A stretch of DNA of 64,000 nucleotides from NCBI RefSeq assembly GCF_947179515.1, contig NC_067485.1, positions 72,673,646 to 72,737,645 on the forward strand, written 5' to 3'. A program made the position numbers and the translations under genes. Within the stretch, counting starts at the first letter, position 1. Each line of letters starts with the position of its first letter. Positions 11,125 through 21,529 of this stretch are shown piece after piece. The notes under the pieces are model-generated. The model had not been told where the DNA came from. It ran no database searches and worked only from the letters and a program-made list of their open reading frames with translations. Source of the stretch: Apodemus sylvaticus (Eukaryota; Chordata; Mammalia; Rodentia; Muridae).

Positions 11125-11316
11125 TAAAAACAGATTTTTTTACTTAATGTATGTCTCTCCCTTCAACCACTGTCTCTCCCTTCAGGCACACCAGAAGAGG
11201 GCATTATATCCCATTAAAGATGGTTCTGAGTCACCATGTGGTTGTTGGGAATTGAACTCTTGACTCCTGGAAGAGCAGTCAGTGCTTTTAAGAGCTGAGC
11301 TATCTCAGCAGCCTCT
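11125..11316 (-). mobile_element. B3/B2-type SINE, antisense
   Basis: Antisense wording 'ccagaagagggcattatatcc...gagtcaccatgtggttgttgggaattgaac...gaagagcagtcagtgctttt' covers the body and the tRNA-like head. Confidence 0.8.
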
Positions 11317-11334
11317 ATATCTAATTTTTAAAAT

Positions 11335-11346
11335 TTTGTCTGTCTG

Positions 11347-11397
<51 letters not shown>

Positions 11398-11398
11398 C
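11335..11398. repeat. (TCTA)n microsatellite
   Basis: Two to three CTGT units followed by about 14 uninterrupted TCTA units. It sits at the tail side of the antisense L1 that follows, so it probably grew from that L1's poly-A tail. Confidence 0.95.
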
Positions 11399-12750
11399 AA
11401 ACTCCAGATTTTATTCCACATCCAATACCTCCTCCCATGCCCCTGTCTCCACAAGGTTGTCCCCACCATCCATCCCGCAGTGTACCAGATCTCTAAACTC
11501 CCTAGGGCCTGAAGACTCTTGAGGGTTAAGTACATTTTCTCCGACTAAACCCAGTCCTCTGCTGTATATGTGTTGGGGACCTCATATCACCTGGTGTATG
11601 CTGCCTGGTTGGTGTTCCAGTATCTGAGAAATCTCAGGTTAATTGAGGCTGCTGGTCCCCTAAGAGGGTTGCCTTCCTCCTTCTTAGCTTCTTCCAGATT
11701 TTCCCTAATTCAAACACAGGGTGCAGCAGCTTCTGTCCATTGGTTGGGTGCAGATATCTGCATCTGACTCTTTCAGCTGCTTGTTAGATTTTCAGAGTAC
11801 AGTCATGACAGGTCACTTTTGGTGAGGGCTCCATAGCTTCAGTAATAATGTCAGGTCTTGGGGCCTCCCCTTAAGCTGGATCCCACTTTGGGCCTATCGC
11901 TGTACCTCTTCTCCTCACGTTGTTCTCCTTTTCCATTTCTGCAGTTCTTCCAGACAGATACTAATATGGGTCAGAATTTTGACTCTGAGATGGCAGCCTC
12001 TCACAAATTGATGCCCTGTCTTTCTGCTGGAGGTGGGCTTTACAGGTTTCCTCTCTCCAATGTAAGGCATTTCCTCTAAGGTGCCTGTCATTGAGTCCTG
12101 AGAGTCTCTCACCTCCCAGGTCTCTGATACATTCTGAGGCTTTCCCCCAACCTCCTAATTCCTCAGGTTGCCTGTTTCCATTCTTTCTGCTGGCACTCAG
12201 GACTTCAGTCCTTTTCTCCACCCAGTACCAGACCATGTTTCCTTCCCCCCTTCTCCTTTCCCTCCCAGGTCTCTCTCTCTATCCCACATTTTGGTTGCTT
12301 TCTTCTCCCTCCCAAGTGTCCTGAGGTATCCTCGCTTTGTCCCTGCGGCTTGTTGAACTCTCTGAGTTTAGTGGGCTATATCTTGGGTATTGTGTACTTT
12401 TAAAATTTTTTGTCTTATATCCACTTATTGCTGATTATATAGCATGCATGTCCTTTGGGGTCTGCATGTCTTCACTCAAGATGATATTTTCTAGTTCCAT
12501 CCATGTACCTGTAAAACTCAGGATGTCCTTGTTCTTAATAGCTAAAGGGAATTTCATTGTGTAAATGAACCACATTTACTTTATCCATTCTTCTGTCATG
12601 GGGCATCTGTGTTGTTTCCAGCTTCTGGCTACCACAGAGAAGGCTGTTATGAACTTAGTGAAATAAGTGCCCCTGTGGCATGATGGGTATCTGTGGGTAT
12701 ATACCCAAGAGTGGTATTGACGGGTCTTCAGGTAGATCTATATATCATTT
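11399..12750 (-). mobile_element. L1 3'UTR and ORF2 C-terminus, old, antisense
   Basis: 11399-12330 reads as an old-type L1 3'UTR in reverse ('ttttattccacatccaatacc'...). 12370-12745 matches the ORF2 C-terminal region in reverse ('tctagttccatccatgtacc', 'gtatatacccaagagtgg'). It is 5'-truncated with many disruptions, and belongs to an older subfamily than the L1 at 15.4 kb. Confidence 0.8.
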
Positions 12751-12754
12751 TTTA

Positions 12755-13010
12755 AAGATATCATATCTTCTATATCTGCTTTTAATGTTTTATTTATTTT
12801 TTATTTGTATGTGTATAGGTGTTTTGCCTGCACATATGTTGGGCACTACATGCTTGAAATACACAGTGAAGAATAGAGAGGGCCTCAACTTCTCCAGGGA
12901 ATGGAAAACAGACAGTTGTGATTGCTATGTGGGTACTGGGAATTGAACCCAGTCCTCTAGAAGAACACCCAGCTGCTCTTAACTGTTCCCATATCTCTCT
13001 AGCCCTGTTT
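12755..13010 (-). mobile_element. B3 SINE, antisense
   Basis: 'tatttgtatgtgtataggtg...gcctgcacatatgttgg...gggaattgaacccagtcctct...agctgctcttaactg' is the typical antisense B3 order, with the tRNA-like head at the right end. Confidence 0.8.
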
Positions 13011-13035
13011 ATAACTTTTCAGTAATGTAAAGAAA

Positions 13036-13185
13036 TGGTAGGGCTTAGTAATGCTGCTTGTAATTCCTGTAGTTAGTAAGCTGAGTTAGGAGAATCAGAT
13101 TCAGCATGAGGTAATAGAGCCAGCCTCAGATACATATTAAGTCCCAGTTTAGCTGTGCTACATTAGCCTATCCTCAAAATAAACC
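13036..13185 (+). mobile_element. B1-related SINE, degenerate
   Basis: 'gtagggcttagtaatgctgcttgtaattcctgtagttag...' has B1 order with strong divergence. Confidence 0.45.
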
Positions 13186-13236
13186 CCTCACAATCAGGGC
13201 AGTTAAGTCTATAGGAACTTTTTCTATGTTTCCTAT

Positions 13237-13385
13237 TTTGTCTGTTTGTTCCACTCAGGATTTCTCTGTGTAGTGTGTTGAAAGTCATCTGGAGAACAGG
13301 CTGTCCTCAAACTCAGTGACTCTCCAGGCTCAGCCTCACCAGTGCTCTGATTAAAGGCATGCACTCTACTACCACCTGGCTAATG
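13237..13385 (-). mobile_element. B1 SINE, antisense, degenerate
   Basis: 'aggatttctctgtgtagtg...ctgtcctcaaactcagtg...attaaaggcatgcactctactaccacctggct' is an antisense B1. Confidence 0.65.
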
Positions 13386-13411
13386 CATTGTTCCCTAACT
13401 TTCATTTTTGG

Positions 13412-13532
13412 AGCTTTTGAGATGGATCAGGTTTGGATCCCAGCAAGCACATGGTGTCTGAAATTTTAGTTCCAGGATATTCCATACCCTTTCTGACTTC
13501 CATAATCACAGAGATACATACAGGAGACTACT
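13412..13532 (+). mobile_element. B2/B3-type SINE fragment
   Basis: 'ggatcaggtttggatcccagcaagcacatggtgtc...' matches the B-box and body of B2/B3. The head is incomplete. Confidence 0.45.
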
Positions 13533-13584
13533 CATTAACATAACATTTTTAAAAATTGAAAAAGAAATGAAATTTATTTTTATT

Positions 13585-13806
13585 ATTTTAAAAACATAAT
13601 TATTTATTTGTGTGGGAGTGTTCAGCCTGTGTGTGTATGTATATATGTGAACCATATGTGCCTGCGATCTAAGAAGGTCAAAAAAGTGGTATGATTCCCT
13701 GGAACTGTTGTAGCAGATATTTGTGGGCTATCCTATGGGTGCTGAAAATAGAACTTGTGTCTTATAGAAAAGCAACTTAACTAATGAGCCATCTTCTTCG
13801 ACCCTT
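13585..13806 (-). mobile_element. B3 SINE, antisense
   Basis: 'ttatttgtgtgggagtgttcagcctgtgtg...ctgaaaatagaacttgtgtc...actaatgagccatcttc' is an antisense B3. Confidence 0.65.
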
Positions 13807-14129
13807 TAAGGAATTTGAAAAGATCTCTACCTGGCTTTCACACTCAAACAAGTTGAAGACCTGCTGGGATACAAATTGGTAATAACAATCTTAAAGGCTC
13901 GAAGGATAATAGTAGAGAATTGACAAAATGCAAAATCTGTATTCTCTTTAGGTTTTGTCGACCTAATACTAACTTGTCTCCGTCAGACTCTACTGTGGGC
14001 AAGTCTCTGAAGCTATTTATTGATTGATGTAGGACAGCAAAACCCACAGTTGCTGTGGCCATTTCTGGGAGGGTGGTGATACAGGGTTCAATAAAAAGTC
14101 AGGTTGAGCAAGGCACAGAAAGGAAGCTA

Positions 14130-14480
14130 ATTAGAACCATTCCTCCATGACCTTTGCCACATGGACCCTGAGTTCCTGTCTTGGCTTACAGCTTAGTCAG
14201 CCTTCTATTGCTATGAAGAGATACCATGACCACAGCAACTCATATAAAGGAAAACATTTAAAAAGACAGTTCAGAGGTTTAGTCAAGGTGAGGCGCATGA
14301 GAGAGATGGGACCTGGCTTGAGCATTTGAAACCTCAGAGCTCACCCCAGTTACACAGTTCTAACCAGACCATACCTACTCCCACAAAGCTACACCTCCTA
14401 ACAGTACCATAACCTGTTGACCAAGCTTTCAAACACATGAGCCTAAGAGGCCATTCCTATTCCAACCACCACAGTTGACC
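14130..14480 (+). mobile_element. Rodent interspersed repeat, family not named
   Basis: The text 'cttctattgctatgaagagataccatgacc...agttcagaggtttagtc...ggccattcctattccaaccacca' is a very common rodent repeat that I recognise but cannot name with confidence. Related pieces lie at 22826, 57270, 58445 and possibly 60958. Confidence 0.5.
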
Positions 14481-14599
14481 TCAGTGATGCAATGTAGCCT
14501 GAAATTGTAAATATTTAGGAAATGTAAGTGACTGATAAACAGGTATTTCTTCCTACTTTCAATTTCTTTTTTCTTCCTTCCATTCTTTCTTTCTTTCTT

Positions 14600-15000
14600 T
14601 TTTCTTTTTGAGTTTTATGTAGTCAAGGCTGTCCTTGAACTCACTGTGCACTGAGACTGCTCTTGATTTCCTCATGTTCTTGACTCCACCTCCTCGGTAT
14701 TTGGACTACAGGAATGTTCCATCACCCTAGATTGTGGGTATGTATGTGTGCATGTGTGGGCATATGAGTGTACATGCTGTACAAGCATGTGTGAAGGTCA
14801 GAGTTGATCTTATTTTTTTCTATCTCCATCTACCTTTTGTGGCAAGGACTCTCACTGATCCTGGCCCACACAGACAGCCTAGTCGGCTAGTGAAATGCAG
14901 AGGTCCACCTGTCCCAATACACTCAGCTTTTACATTGATGAAAGGAATCTGAACTCAGGTCTTAATGGTTGAACAGCAGCCACTTTACCTTCTTCTCCCT
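14600..15000 (-). mobile_element. Degenerate antisense B1 followed by B4/RSINE-like repeat
   Basis: 14600-14735 reads as antisense B1 ('gtagtcaaggctgtccttgaactcac...'). 14736-15000 reads as an antisense B4/RSINE-like unit ('gtgtgaaggtcagagttg...gaatctgaactcaggtc'). Both are diverged; limits are approximate. Confidence 0.4.
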
Positions 15001-15217
15001 TCCTCCTCTTTACAACCTTTGAAAGTCTAAATTTGCTTCTAAATATAAAGCATTTTAAAGATGAACTATACAGAACAAATAATAAGACAAATAACTTATC
15101 ATTCAGGGGGTTGAGGCAAGATGATTAAAAATTCATTCCACACTGTCTCTTTAGTGGTAGGGGCACATGCATATACTACCACACCCAGCTTTATACTAGA
15201 AACTTGGAAGGTGTACG

Positions 15218-15375
15218 TAAAGGCCAGGAAGATGGCTCAGTGGGTGAATGCCAAGCTGACATGAGTTCAATCACCCACACTATCTTGTGGGAGATGGCCC
15301 TCAAATTGTCTCCTGGTTTCCAAGTGTACACTGTGCCATGAGTATGAACATATGCATTTAAAAATAAAAAAAAAT
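15218..15375 (+). mobile_element. RSINE1/B4-type SINE whose A tail is the L1 target
   Basis: The tRNA-like head 'aggaagatggctcagtgggtgaatgcc' and the body 'ttgtctcctggtttccaagtgtacactgtgcc' end in an A-rich tail. The last 16 bases of that tail (15360-15375) are the left TSD of the full-length L1. Confidence 0.7.
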
Positions 15376-16373
15376 GAGGAGAGGAGGATCCATCTTGGTT
15401 CCGTACTCCAGGAATCGGACAGACTGAGGTACACAAACATAATCCGAGGCCAACACCGCGGTGGTCTGAGCCCGACGGGCGTTGGCCTGCACCCAGGCCC
15501 TGGGCGGGTCGGGGGGCCATCGGGGTGCCAACCCAACCAGGAGGTTTTTTGCCCAGGCCTGCGAGCGCGCCGCCGCCATTTTGCCTGCAGGACGACAGAG
15601 AGCTCAGGCGGGCAGACCTGTAACAGGCATAGCCTAAGGCTAACAAAGCGGGGGTCCAGGCCCCAAAAGGCACAGGACTGACCCCAAGAACTGGGCGGCT
15701 TGGTGGGCCATCTGTGAGTCAACCCGCCCAGGTGATTGTTAGCAAAGCAGACTCTCCCGGCGCTTTCAGGGAGCGCGGGCGCACACGCCCGCCATCCTAG
15801 TCACCTGGCAAACCCAATTAACAGTCAAAGCCGTAGGGGAACTTTGCTCGGACCTTGGCCTCCCAGGCTTTTGCCTGGACTCAGGGACTGGGCGGCCAGG
15901 CTAACCTTGTGTGCGACAGCCCGGTTGGCAGATCGGCTGCCCAGCGGAGTGAGCGGAACACAGGGGAGGTCACAGTAGCATACACCGTCGGCACTCCCTG
16001 GGAGTGCACACGGGCTCCATCTGCTCCACAGACACAATCTGGGGCAAGGCCTCAGGCAGAAGCCCTTAGCTCTACTCTCTCCGCTTCCGGATCCAGATCA
16101 GTCTGGGCGGCAGCATTACATCTCCAAGTCCTGCAAGTGGCTAGCTGGGCTTCCGGGCGGCCAGCTGGGAGAAGTCAGTGTGCTCCAGTGAATCCAGCGG
16201 GCCCCAGCGGGAGCCTTCGGGTGCCTGCTTTGGGATCTGAACAGCCTGGGCAGCAGCACACTGTCTACAAGCAGTGCAGGAGGTAAGCTGTGCACCAGAG
16301 GCCAACTGGGAAGGGGCAGCTTGCACTGGTGAGTCCAGCACTGACAAGATAAACTAACACCAGTGAGATCTAG
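15376..16373 (+). promoter_or_regulatory. L1 5'UTR / internal promoter region
   Basis: GC- and CpG-rich 998-bp leader, standing out from the AT-rich surroundings. It holds two diverged copies of a unit: the segment around 15502-15540 ('gggcgg...gggccat...caaccc..cca') recurs at 15692-15730, so the period is about 190 bp, like the monomers of murine L1 promoters. GCCGCCATTTTG at 15572-15583 matches a YY1 binding site, a factor known to position transcription start in human L1. I do not recognise the unit as a house-mouse A, Tf or Gf monomer. Confidence 0.7.
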
Positions 16374-17645
16374 ATGGCAAAAGGCAAACGCAGGAACGTC
16401 ACTAACAGAAATCAAGGCAATATGGCAACATCTGAACCCAATTCTCCTCTACCAACATGTCCTGGATACCCCATCACACCAGTAAAACAAGATTTGGATT
16501 TAAAATCACTGGTCATGATGCTGGTACAGGAACACATGAAGGTCATAAAAAAAGAAATTCAGGAGACAATGGATCAAAAGTTAGAAGCCCTTGCAAGGGA
16601 AACACAAAAATCATTGAAAGAAATCCAGGAGAATACAAAAGCCAACAAGGAGGAAATGCAAAAAACACTTAAAGAAATACAGGAGAACTTTGCTCAACAG
16701 GCTGAGGTCATGAAAGACGAAACACAAAAATCTCTTAAAGAAATACAGGAGAACTTTGGTCAACAGGCTGAGCTCATGAAAGAGAAAACACAAAAATCTC
16801 TTAAAGAATTACAGGAAAACACTAACATGCAAGTGAAGGAGCTAAGCAAAACCATCCAGGATCTAAAATCAGAAGTAGAAACAACTAAGAAAACTCAAAG
16901 GGAGACAACTTTGGAGATAGAAAGCCTTGGGAAGAAATCAGGGGACAGAGATACAAATATCAACAACAGAATACAAGAGATAGAAGAAAGAATCTCAGAT
17001 GCTGAAGATTCCATAGAAACCATGGACTCAACAGTTAAAGAAAATGCAAAATGCAAAAAGCTTGTAACCCAAAATATCCAGGAAATCCAGGACACAATGA
17101 GAAGACCAAACCTAAGGATTATAGGCATAGATGAGAGTGAAGATTTACAACTTAAAGGGCCAGCAAATATCTTCAATAAAATTATGGAAGAAAACTTCCC
17201 TAACCTAAAGAGAGAGATGCCCATGAATATACAAGAAGCCTACAGAACTCCAAACAGACTGGACCAGAACAGAAATACTTCCCGTCACATAATAATCAAA
17301 ACACCAAATGTTCTAAACAAAGAAAGAATACTAAAGGCAGTAAGAGAAAAAGGCCAAGTAACATATAAAGGAAGACCTATCAGAATCACAGCAGACTTTT
17401 CACCTGAGACTATGAAGGCTAGAAGGTCCTGGGCAGATCTCATGCAGACTCTAAGAGAACACAAATGCCAACCAAAACTACTATATCCAGCAAAACTCTC
17501 AATCACCATAGATGGAGAAACTAAGATATTTCATGACAAAACCAAGTTTACCCAATATCTATCCACAAACCCGGCCCTAAAAAGGATAATAGGAGGACAA
17601 CACCAATACAAGGAGGGAAACTTCACCCTGGAAAAAGCAAGATAG
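16374..17645 (+). CDS. L1 ORF1 protein (RNA-binding chaperone), intact
   Basis: 423 residues; trimeric nucleic-acid chaperone that coats L1 RNA in cytoplasmic particles. The start MAKGKRRN lies just after the 5'UTR and gives the basic N-terminus. A long coiled coil (roughly residues 45-240) contains tandem units starting QKSLKEIQEN or QKTLKEIQEN, spaced 18, 22 and 22 residues. It is followed by the RRM domain (from about 245, RRPNLRIIGI) and the C-terminal domain (from about 320, with GQVTYKGRPIRITADFSPE). House-mouse and rat ORF1 proteins are roughly 355-370 residues as I remember them. The extra length is in the coiled coil, the known length-polymorphic region of murine L1. No stop or frameshift. 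It ends in TAG 59 bases before ORF2. Confidence 0.95.
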   Translation: MAKGKRRNVTNRNQGNMATSEPNSPLPTCPGYPITPVKQDLDLKSLVMMLVQEHMKVIKKEIQETMDQKLEALARETQKSLKEIQENTKANKEEMQKTLKEIQENFAQQAEVMKDETQKSLKEIQENFGQQAELMKEKTQKSLKELQENTNMQVKELSKTIQDLKSEVETTKKTQRETTLEIESLGKKSGDRDTNINNRIQEIEERISDAEDSIETMDSTVKENAKCKKLVTQNIQEIQDTMRRPNLRIIGIDESEDLQLKGPANIFNKIMEENFPNLKREMPMNIQEAYRTPNRLDQNRNTSRHIIIKTPNVLNKERILKAVREKGQVTYKGRPIRITADFSPETMKARRSWADLMQTLREHKCQPKLLYPAKLSITIDGETKIFHDKTKFTQYLSTNPALKRIIGGQHQYKEGNFTLEKAR

Positions 17646-17704
17646 TAACCTTTCATCAAACCCAAAAGAAGTTAAGCATTCAAATTTAAAAAATAACGTC
17701 AAAA

Positions 17705-20700
17705 ATGATAGGAAGTAACAATCACTATTCCTTAATATCTCTTAACATCAATGGACTTAATGCCCCAATAAAAAGACACAGACTAACTGAATGGATACGT
17801 AAACAGGACCCTACATTTTGCTGCTTACAGGAAACACACCTCAGGGTCAAAGACAAACACTACCTTAGAGTAAAAGGCTGGAAGACAATTTTACAAGCAA
17901 ATGGTCTCAGGAAACAAGCTGGAGTAGCCATTTTAATATCAGATAAAATTGACTTTCAACCCAAAGTCATCAAAAGAGACCCTGAGGGACACTTCTTGCT
18001 GGTCAAAGGAAAAATACAAAAAGAAGAACTGACAATCCTGAACATCTATGCCCCAAATGTAAGGGCACCCTCTTTTGTAAAAGAAACTTTATTAAAACTA
18101 AAAGCACACATTGCACCTAACACAATAATTGTGGGTGACTTCAACACTGCACTTTCCTCAATGGACCGATCAGGAAAACAGAAACTAAACAGGGACACAA
18201 TGAAACTAATTGAAGCTTTGGACCAATTAGATTTAACAGATATATATAGAACATTCTATCCTAAAACAAAAGAATATACCTTTTTCTCAGCACCTCATGG
18301 TACCTTCTCCAAAATCGACCATATAATTGGTCACAAGACAGACCTCAACAAATATAAGAAGATCGAACTAATCCCATGCCTCCTATCTGATCACTATGGA
18401 GTAAAAGTGGTCTTCAATAGCAACAGAAACAACAGAAAGCCCACATACACGTGGAAACTGAACAATACTCTACTCAATGATACCTTGGTCAAGGAAGAAA
18501 TAAAGAAAGAAATTAAAGACTTTTTAGAACACAATGAAAATGAAAACACAACATACCCAAATCTATGGGACACAATGAAAGCAGTGCTAAGAGGAAAACT
18601 CATAGCCCTGAGTGCCTCCAAAAAGAAAATGGAGAGAGCATACATTACCAACTTAATGACACACCTGAAAGCCCTGGAACAAAAAGAAGCTATTTCGCCC
18701 AGGAGGAGTAGAAGGCAGGAAATCATCAAACTCAGGGCCGAAATCAATCAAGTAGAAACAAAGAGAACCATACAAAAAATCAACAATACCAGGAGCTGGT
18801 TCTTTGAGAAAATCAACAAGATAGATAAACCCTTAGCCAGAATGACCAAAGGGCACAGAGAAAGTATCCAAATTAACAAACTTAGAAATGAAAAGGGAGA
18901 TATAACAACGGAAACTGAGGAAATCCAAAAAATCATCAGATCCTACTACAAGAGCCTATACTCAACACAACTGGAGAATCTGGAGGAAATGGACAATTTC
19001 CTTGACAGATACCAAATACCAAAATTAAATCAGGACCAACTAGACCATCTAAACAGTCCCATATTGCCTAAAGAAATAGAAGGAGTCATAGAAAGTCTTC
19101 CAACCAAAAAAAGCACAGGACCAGATGGCTTCAGTGCAGAATTCTACCAGACCTTCAAAGAAGAGTTAACACCAATACTCTTCAAACTATTCCACAAAAT
19201 AGAAACAGAAGGAACACTACCCAATTCCTTCTACGAAGCCACAATTACGCTGATACCAAAGCCACACAAAGATCCAACAAAGAAAGAGAACTTCAGACCA
19301 ATTTCCCTTATGAACATCGATGCAAAAATACTCAATAAAATTCTTGCCAACCGAATCCAAGAACACATCAAAACGATCATCCACCATGATCAAGTAGGCT
19401 TTATCCCAGGAATGCAGGGTTGGTTCAATATACGGAAATCCATCAATACAATCCACTACATAAACAAACTCAAAGAACAAAACCACATGGTCATTTCATT
19501 GGATGCTGAAAAAGCATTTGACAAAATTCAGCATCCCTTCATGCTTAAAGTCTTGGAGAGAACAGGAATTCAAGGCCCATACCTAAACATAGTAAAAGCA
19601 ATATACAGCAAACCGGTAGCCAGCATCAAACTAAATGGAGAGAAACTTGAAGCAATCCCACTGAAATCAGGGACCAGACAAGGCTGCCCCCTGTCTCCTT
19701 ATCTTTTCAATATTGTACTTGAGGTACTAGCTCGGGCAATTCGACAACATAAGGAGGTCAAAGGGATACAAATTGGAAAGGAAGAAGTCAAACTATCATT
19801 ATTTGCAGACGACATGATCGTCTACCTAAGTGACCCAAAGAACTCCACTAGAGAGCTCCTACAGCTGATAAACAACTTCAGCAAAGTGGCAGGTTATAAA
19901 GTCAACTCAAGCAAATCAGTGGCCTTCCTATACTCAAAGGATAAGCAGGCTGAGAAAGAAATTAGGGAAATGACCCCCTTCACAATAGCCACAAACAGTA
20001 TAAAGTATCTTGGGGTGACTCTTACCAAACATGTGAAAGATCTGTATGACAAGAACTTCAAGACTCTGAAGAAGGAAATGGAAGAAGACCTCAAAAAATG
20101 GGAAAACCTCCCATGCTCATGGATTGGCAGAATCAATATAGTTAAAATGGCCATTTTGCCTAAAGCACTATACAGATTCAATGCAATACCCATCAAAATC
20201 CCAACTCAATTCTTCACAGAGCTAGAAAGAGCAATTATCAAATTCATCTGGAACAACAAAAAACCCAGGATAGCTAAAACTATTCTCAGCAACAAAAGGA
20301 AATCTGGGGGAATCAGTATCCCTGACCTCAAGCAATACTACAGAGCAATAGTGTTAAAAACTGCATGGTATTGGTACAGTGACAGGCAGGAGGATCAATG
20401 GAACAGGATTGAAGATCCAGAAATGAACCCACACACCTATGGCCACTTGATCCTCGACAAAGAGGCTGAAAACATCCAATGGAAAAAAGATAGCCTTTTC
20501 AACAAATGGTGCTGGTTCAACTGGAGGTCAGCATGCAGAAGAATGCGAATTGATCCATCCTTGTCTCCTTGTACTAAGCTCAAATCCAAATGGATCAAGG
20601 ACCTCCACATAAAGCCAGACACTCTGAAGCTAATAGAAAAAAAACTGGGGAAGACCCTTGAGGACATCGGTACAGGGAGAAAGTTTCTGAACAGAACACC

Positions 20701-21529
20701 AATAGCGTATGCTCTAAGAGCAAGAATTGACAAATGGGACCTCATAAAATTACAAAGTTTCTGTAAGGCAAAGGACACCATCAAGAGGACAGATAGGCAA
20801 CCAACAAATTGGGAAAAGATCTTCACCAATCCTACATCAGATAGAGGGCTAATATCCAATATATATAAAGAACTCAAGAAGTTAGACTCCAGAAAACCAA
20901 ACAACCCTATTAAAAAATGGGGTACAGAGTTAAACAAAGAATTCTCACCTGAAGAACTTCGGATGGCGGAGAAGCATCTTAAAAAATGCTCAACTTCATT
21001 AGTCATTAGGGAAATGCAAATCAAAACAACCCTAAGATTTCATCTTACACCAGTCAGAATGGCTAAGATTAAAAATTCAGGAGACAGCAGGTGTTGGAGA
21101 GGGTGTGGAGAAAGAGGAACACTCCTCCACTGCTGGTGGGGTTGCAAATTGGTACAACCACTCTGGAAATCAGTCTGGCGGTTCCTCCGAAAACTGGGCA
21201 CCTTACTTCCAGAAGATCCTGCTATACCACTCCTGGGCATATACCCAGAAGACTCCCCACCATGTAATAAGGATACATGTTCTACTATGTTCATAGCAGC
21301 CCTATTTGTAATTGCCAGATGCTGGAAAGAACCCAGGTATCCCTCAACAGAAGAGTGGATGCAAAAAATGTGGTATATCTACACAATGGAGTACTATTCA
21401 GCCATTAGAAACAATGAATTCATGAAATTCTTAGGCAAATGGATGGAGCTAGAGAATATCATACTAAGTGAGGTAACCCAGACTCAAAAGGTGAATCATG
21501 GTATGCACTCACTAATAAGTGGATATTAA
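17705..21529 (+). CDS. L1 ORF2 protein (endonuclease and reverse transcriptase), intact
   Basis: 1274 residues, close to the 1275 of human ORF2p. It nicks target DNA and copies L1 RNA by target-primed reverse transcription. The APE-type endonuclease residues sit at the family positions: N14, E43, D145, N147, D205, D229 and H230 (LSDHYG). The RT active-site FADD spans 700-703, with D702 and D703 the metal ligands. The C-terminal Cys motif C-X3-C-X7-H-X4-C is complete at C1130, C1134, H1142 and C1147. I chose the ATG at 17705 because it gives the MIGSNNHYS start equivalent to MTGSNSH of human L1. There is no frameshift or stop. Translation would depend on reinitiation after ORF1, as in other L1s. 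Antisense open frames inside it are shadows. Confidence 0.97.
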   Translation: MIGSNNHYSLISLNINGLNAPIKRHRLTEWIRKQDPTFCCLQETHLRVKDKHYLRVKGWKTILQANGLRKQAGVAILISDKIDFQPKVIKRDPEGHFLLVKGKIQKEELTILNIYAPNVRAPSFVKETLLKLKAHIAPNTIIVGDFNTALSSMDRSGKQKLNRDTMKLIEALDQLDLTDIYRTFYPKTKEYTFFSAPHGTFSKIDHIIGHKTDLNKYKKIELIPCLLSDHYGVKVVFNSNRNNRKPTYTWKLNNTLLNDTLVKEEIKKEIKDFLEHNENENTTYPNLWDTMKAVLRGKLIALSASKKKMERAYITNLMTHLKALEQKEAISPRRSRRQEIIKLRAEINQVETKRTIQKINNTRSWFFEKINKIDKPLARMTKGHRESIQINKLRNEKGDITTETEEIQKIIRSYYKSLYSTQLENLEEMDNFLDRYQIPKLNQDQLDHLNSPILPKEIEGVIESLPTKKSTGPDGFSAEFYQTFKEELTPILFKLFHKIETEGTLPNSFYEATITLIPKPHKDPTKKENFRPISLMNIDAKILNKILANRIQEHIKTIIHHDQVGFIPGMQGWFNIRKSINTIHYINKLKEQNHMVISLDAEKAFDKIQHPFMLKVLERTGIQGPYLNIVKAIYSKPVASIKLNGEKLEAIPLKSGTRQGCPLSPYLFNIVLEVLARAIRQHKEVKGIQIGKEEVKLSLFADDMIVYLSDPKNSTRELLQLINNFSKVAGYKVNSSKSVAFLYSKDKQAEKEIREMTPFTIATNSIKYLGVTLTKHVKDLYDKNFKTLKKEMEEDLKKWENLPCSWIGRINIVKMAILPKALYRFNAIPIKIPTQFFTELERAIIKFIWNNKKPRIAKTILSNKRKSGGISIPDLKQYYRAIVLKTAWYWYSDRQEDQWNRIEDPEMNPHTYGHLILDKEAENIQWKKDSLFNKWCWFNWRSACRRMRIDPSLSPCTKLKSKWIKDLHIKPDTLKLIEKKLGKTLEDIGTGRKFLNRTPIAYALRARIDKWDLIKLQSFCKAKDTIKRTDRQPTNWEKIFTNPTSDRGLISNIYKELKKLDSRKPNNPIKKWGTELNKEFSPEELRMAEKHLKKCSTSLVIREMQIKTTLRFHLTPVRMAKIKNSGDSRCWRGCGERGTLLHCWWGCKLVQPLWKSVWRFLRKLGTLLPEDPAIPLLGIYPEDSPPCNKDTCSTMFIAALFVIARCWKEPRYPSTEEWMQKMWYIYTMEYYSAIRNNEFMKFLGKWMELENIILSEVTQTQKVNHGMHSLISGY

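Noticed and set aside
11335..11398. Regular array that might suggest a CRISPR-like or regulatory repeat
   Set aside because: Simple TCTA microsatellite with 4-bp units and no spacers.
20437..21024. 195-codon antisense frame inside L1 ORF2
   Set aside because: Shadow of the intact ORF2; the same antisense frames recur in the nested copy.
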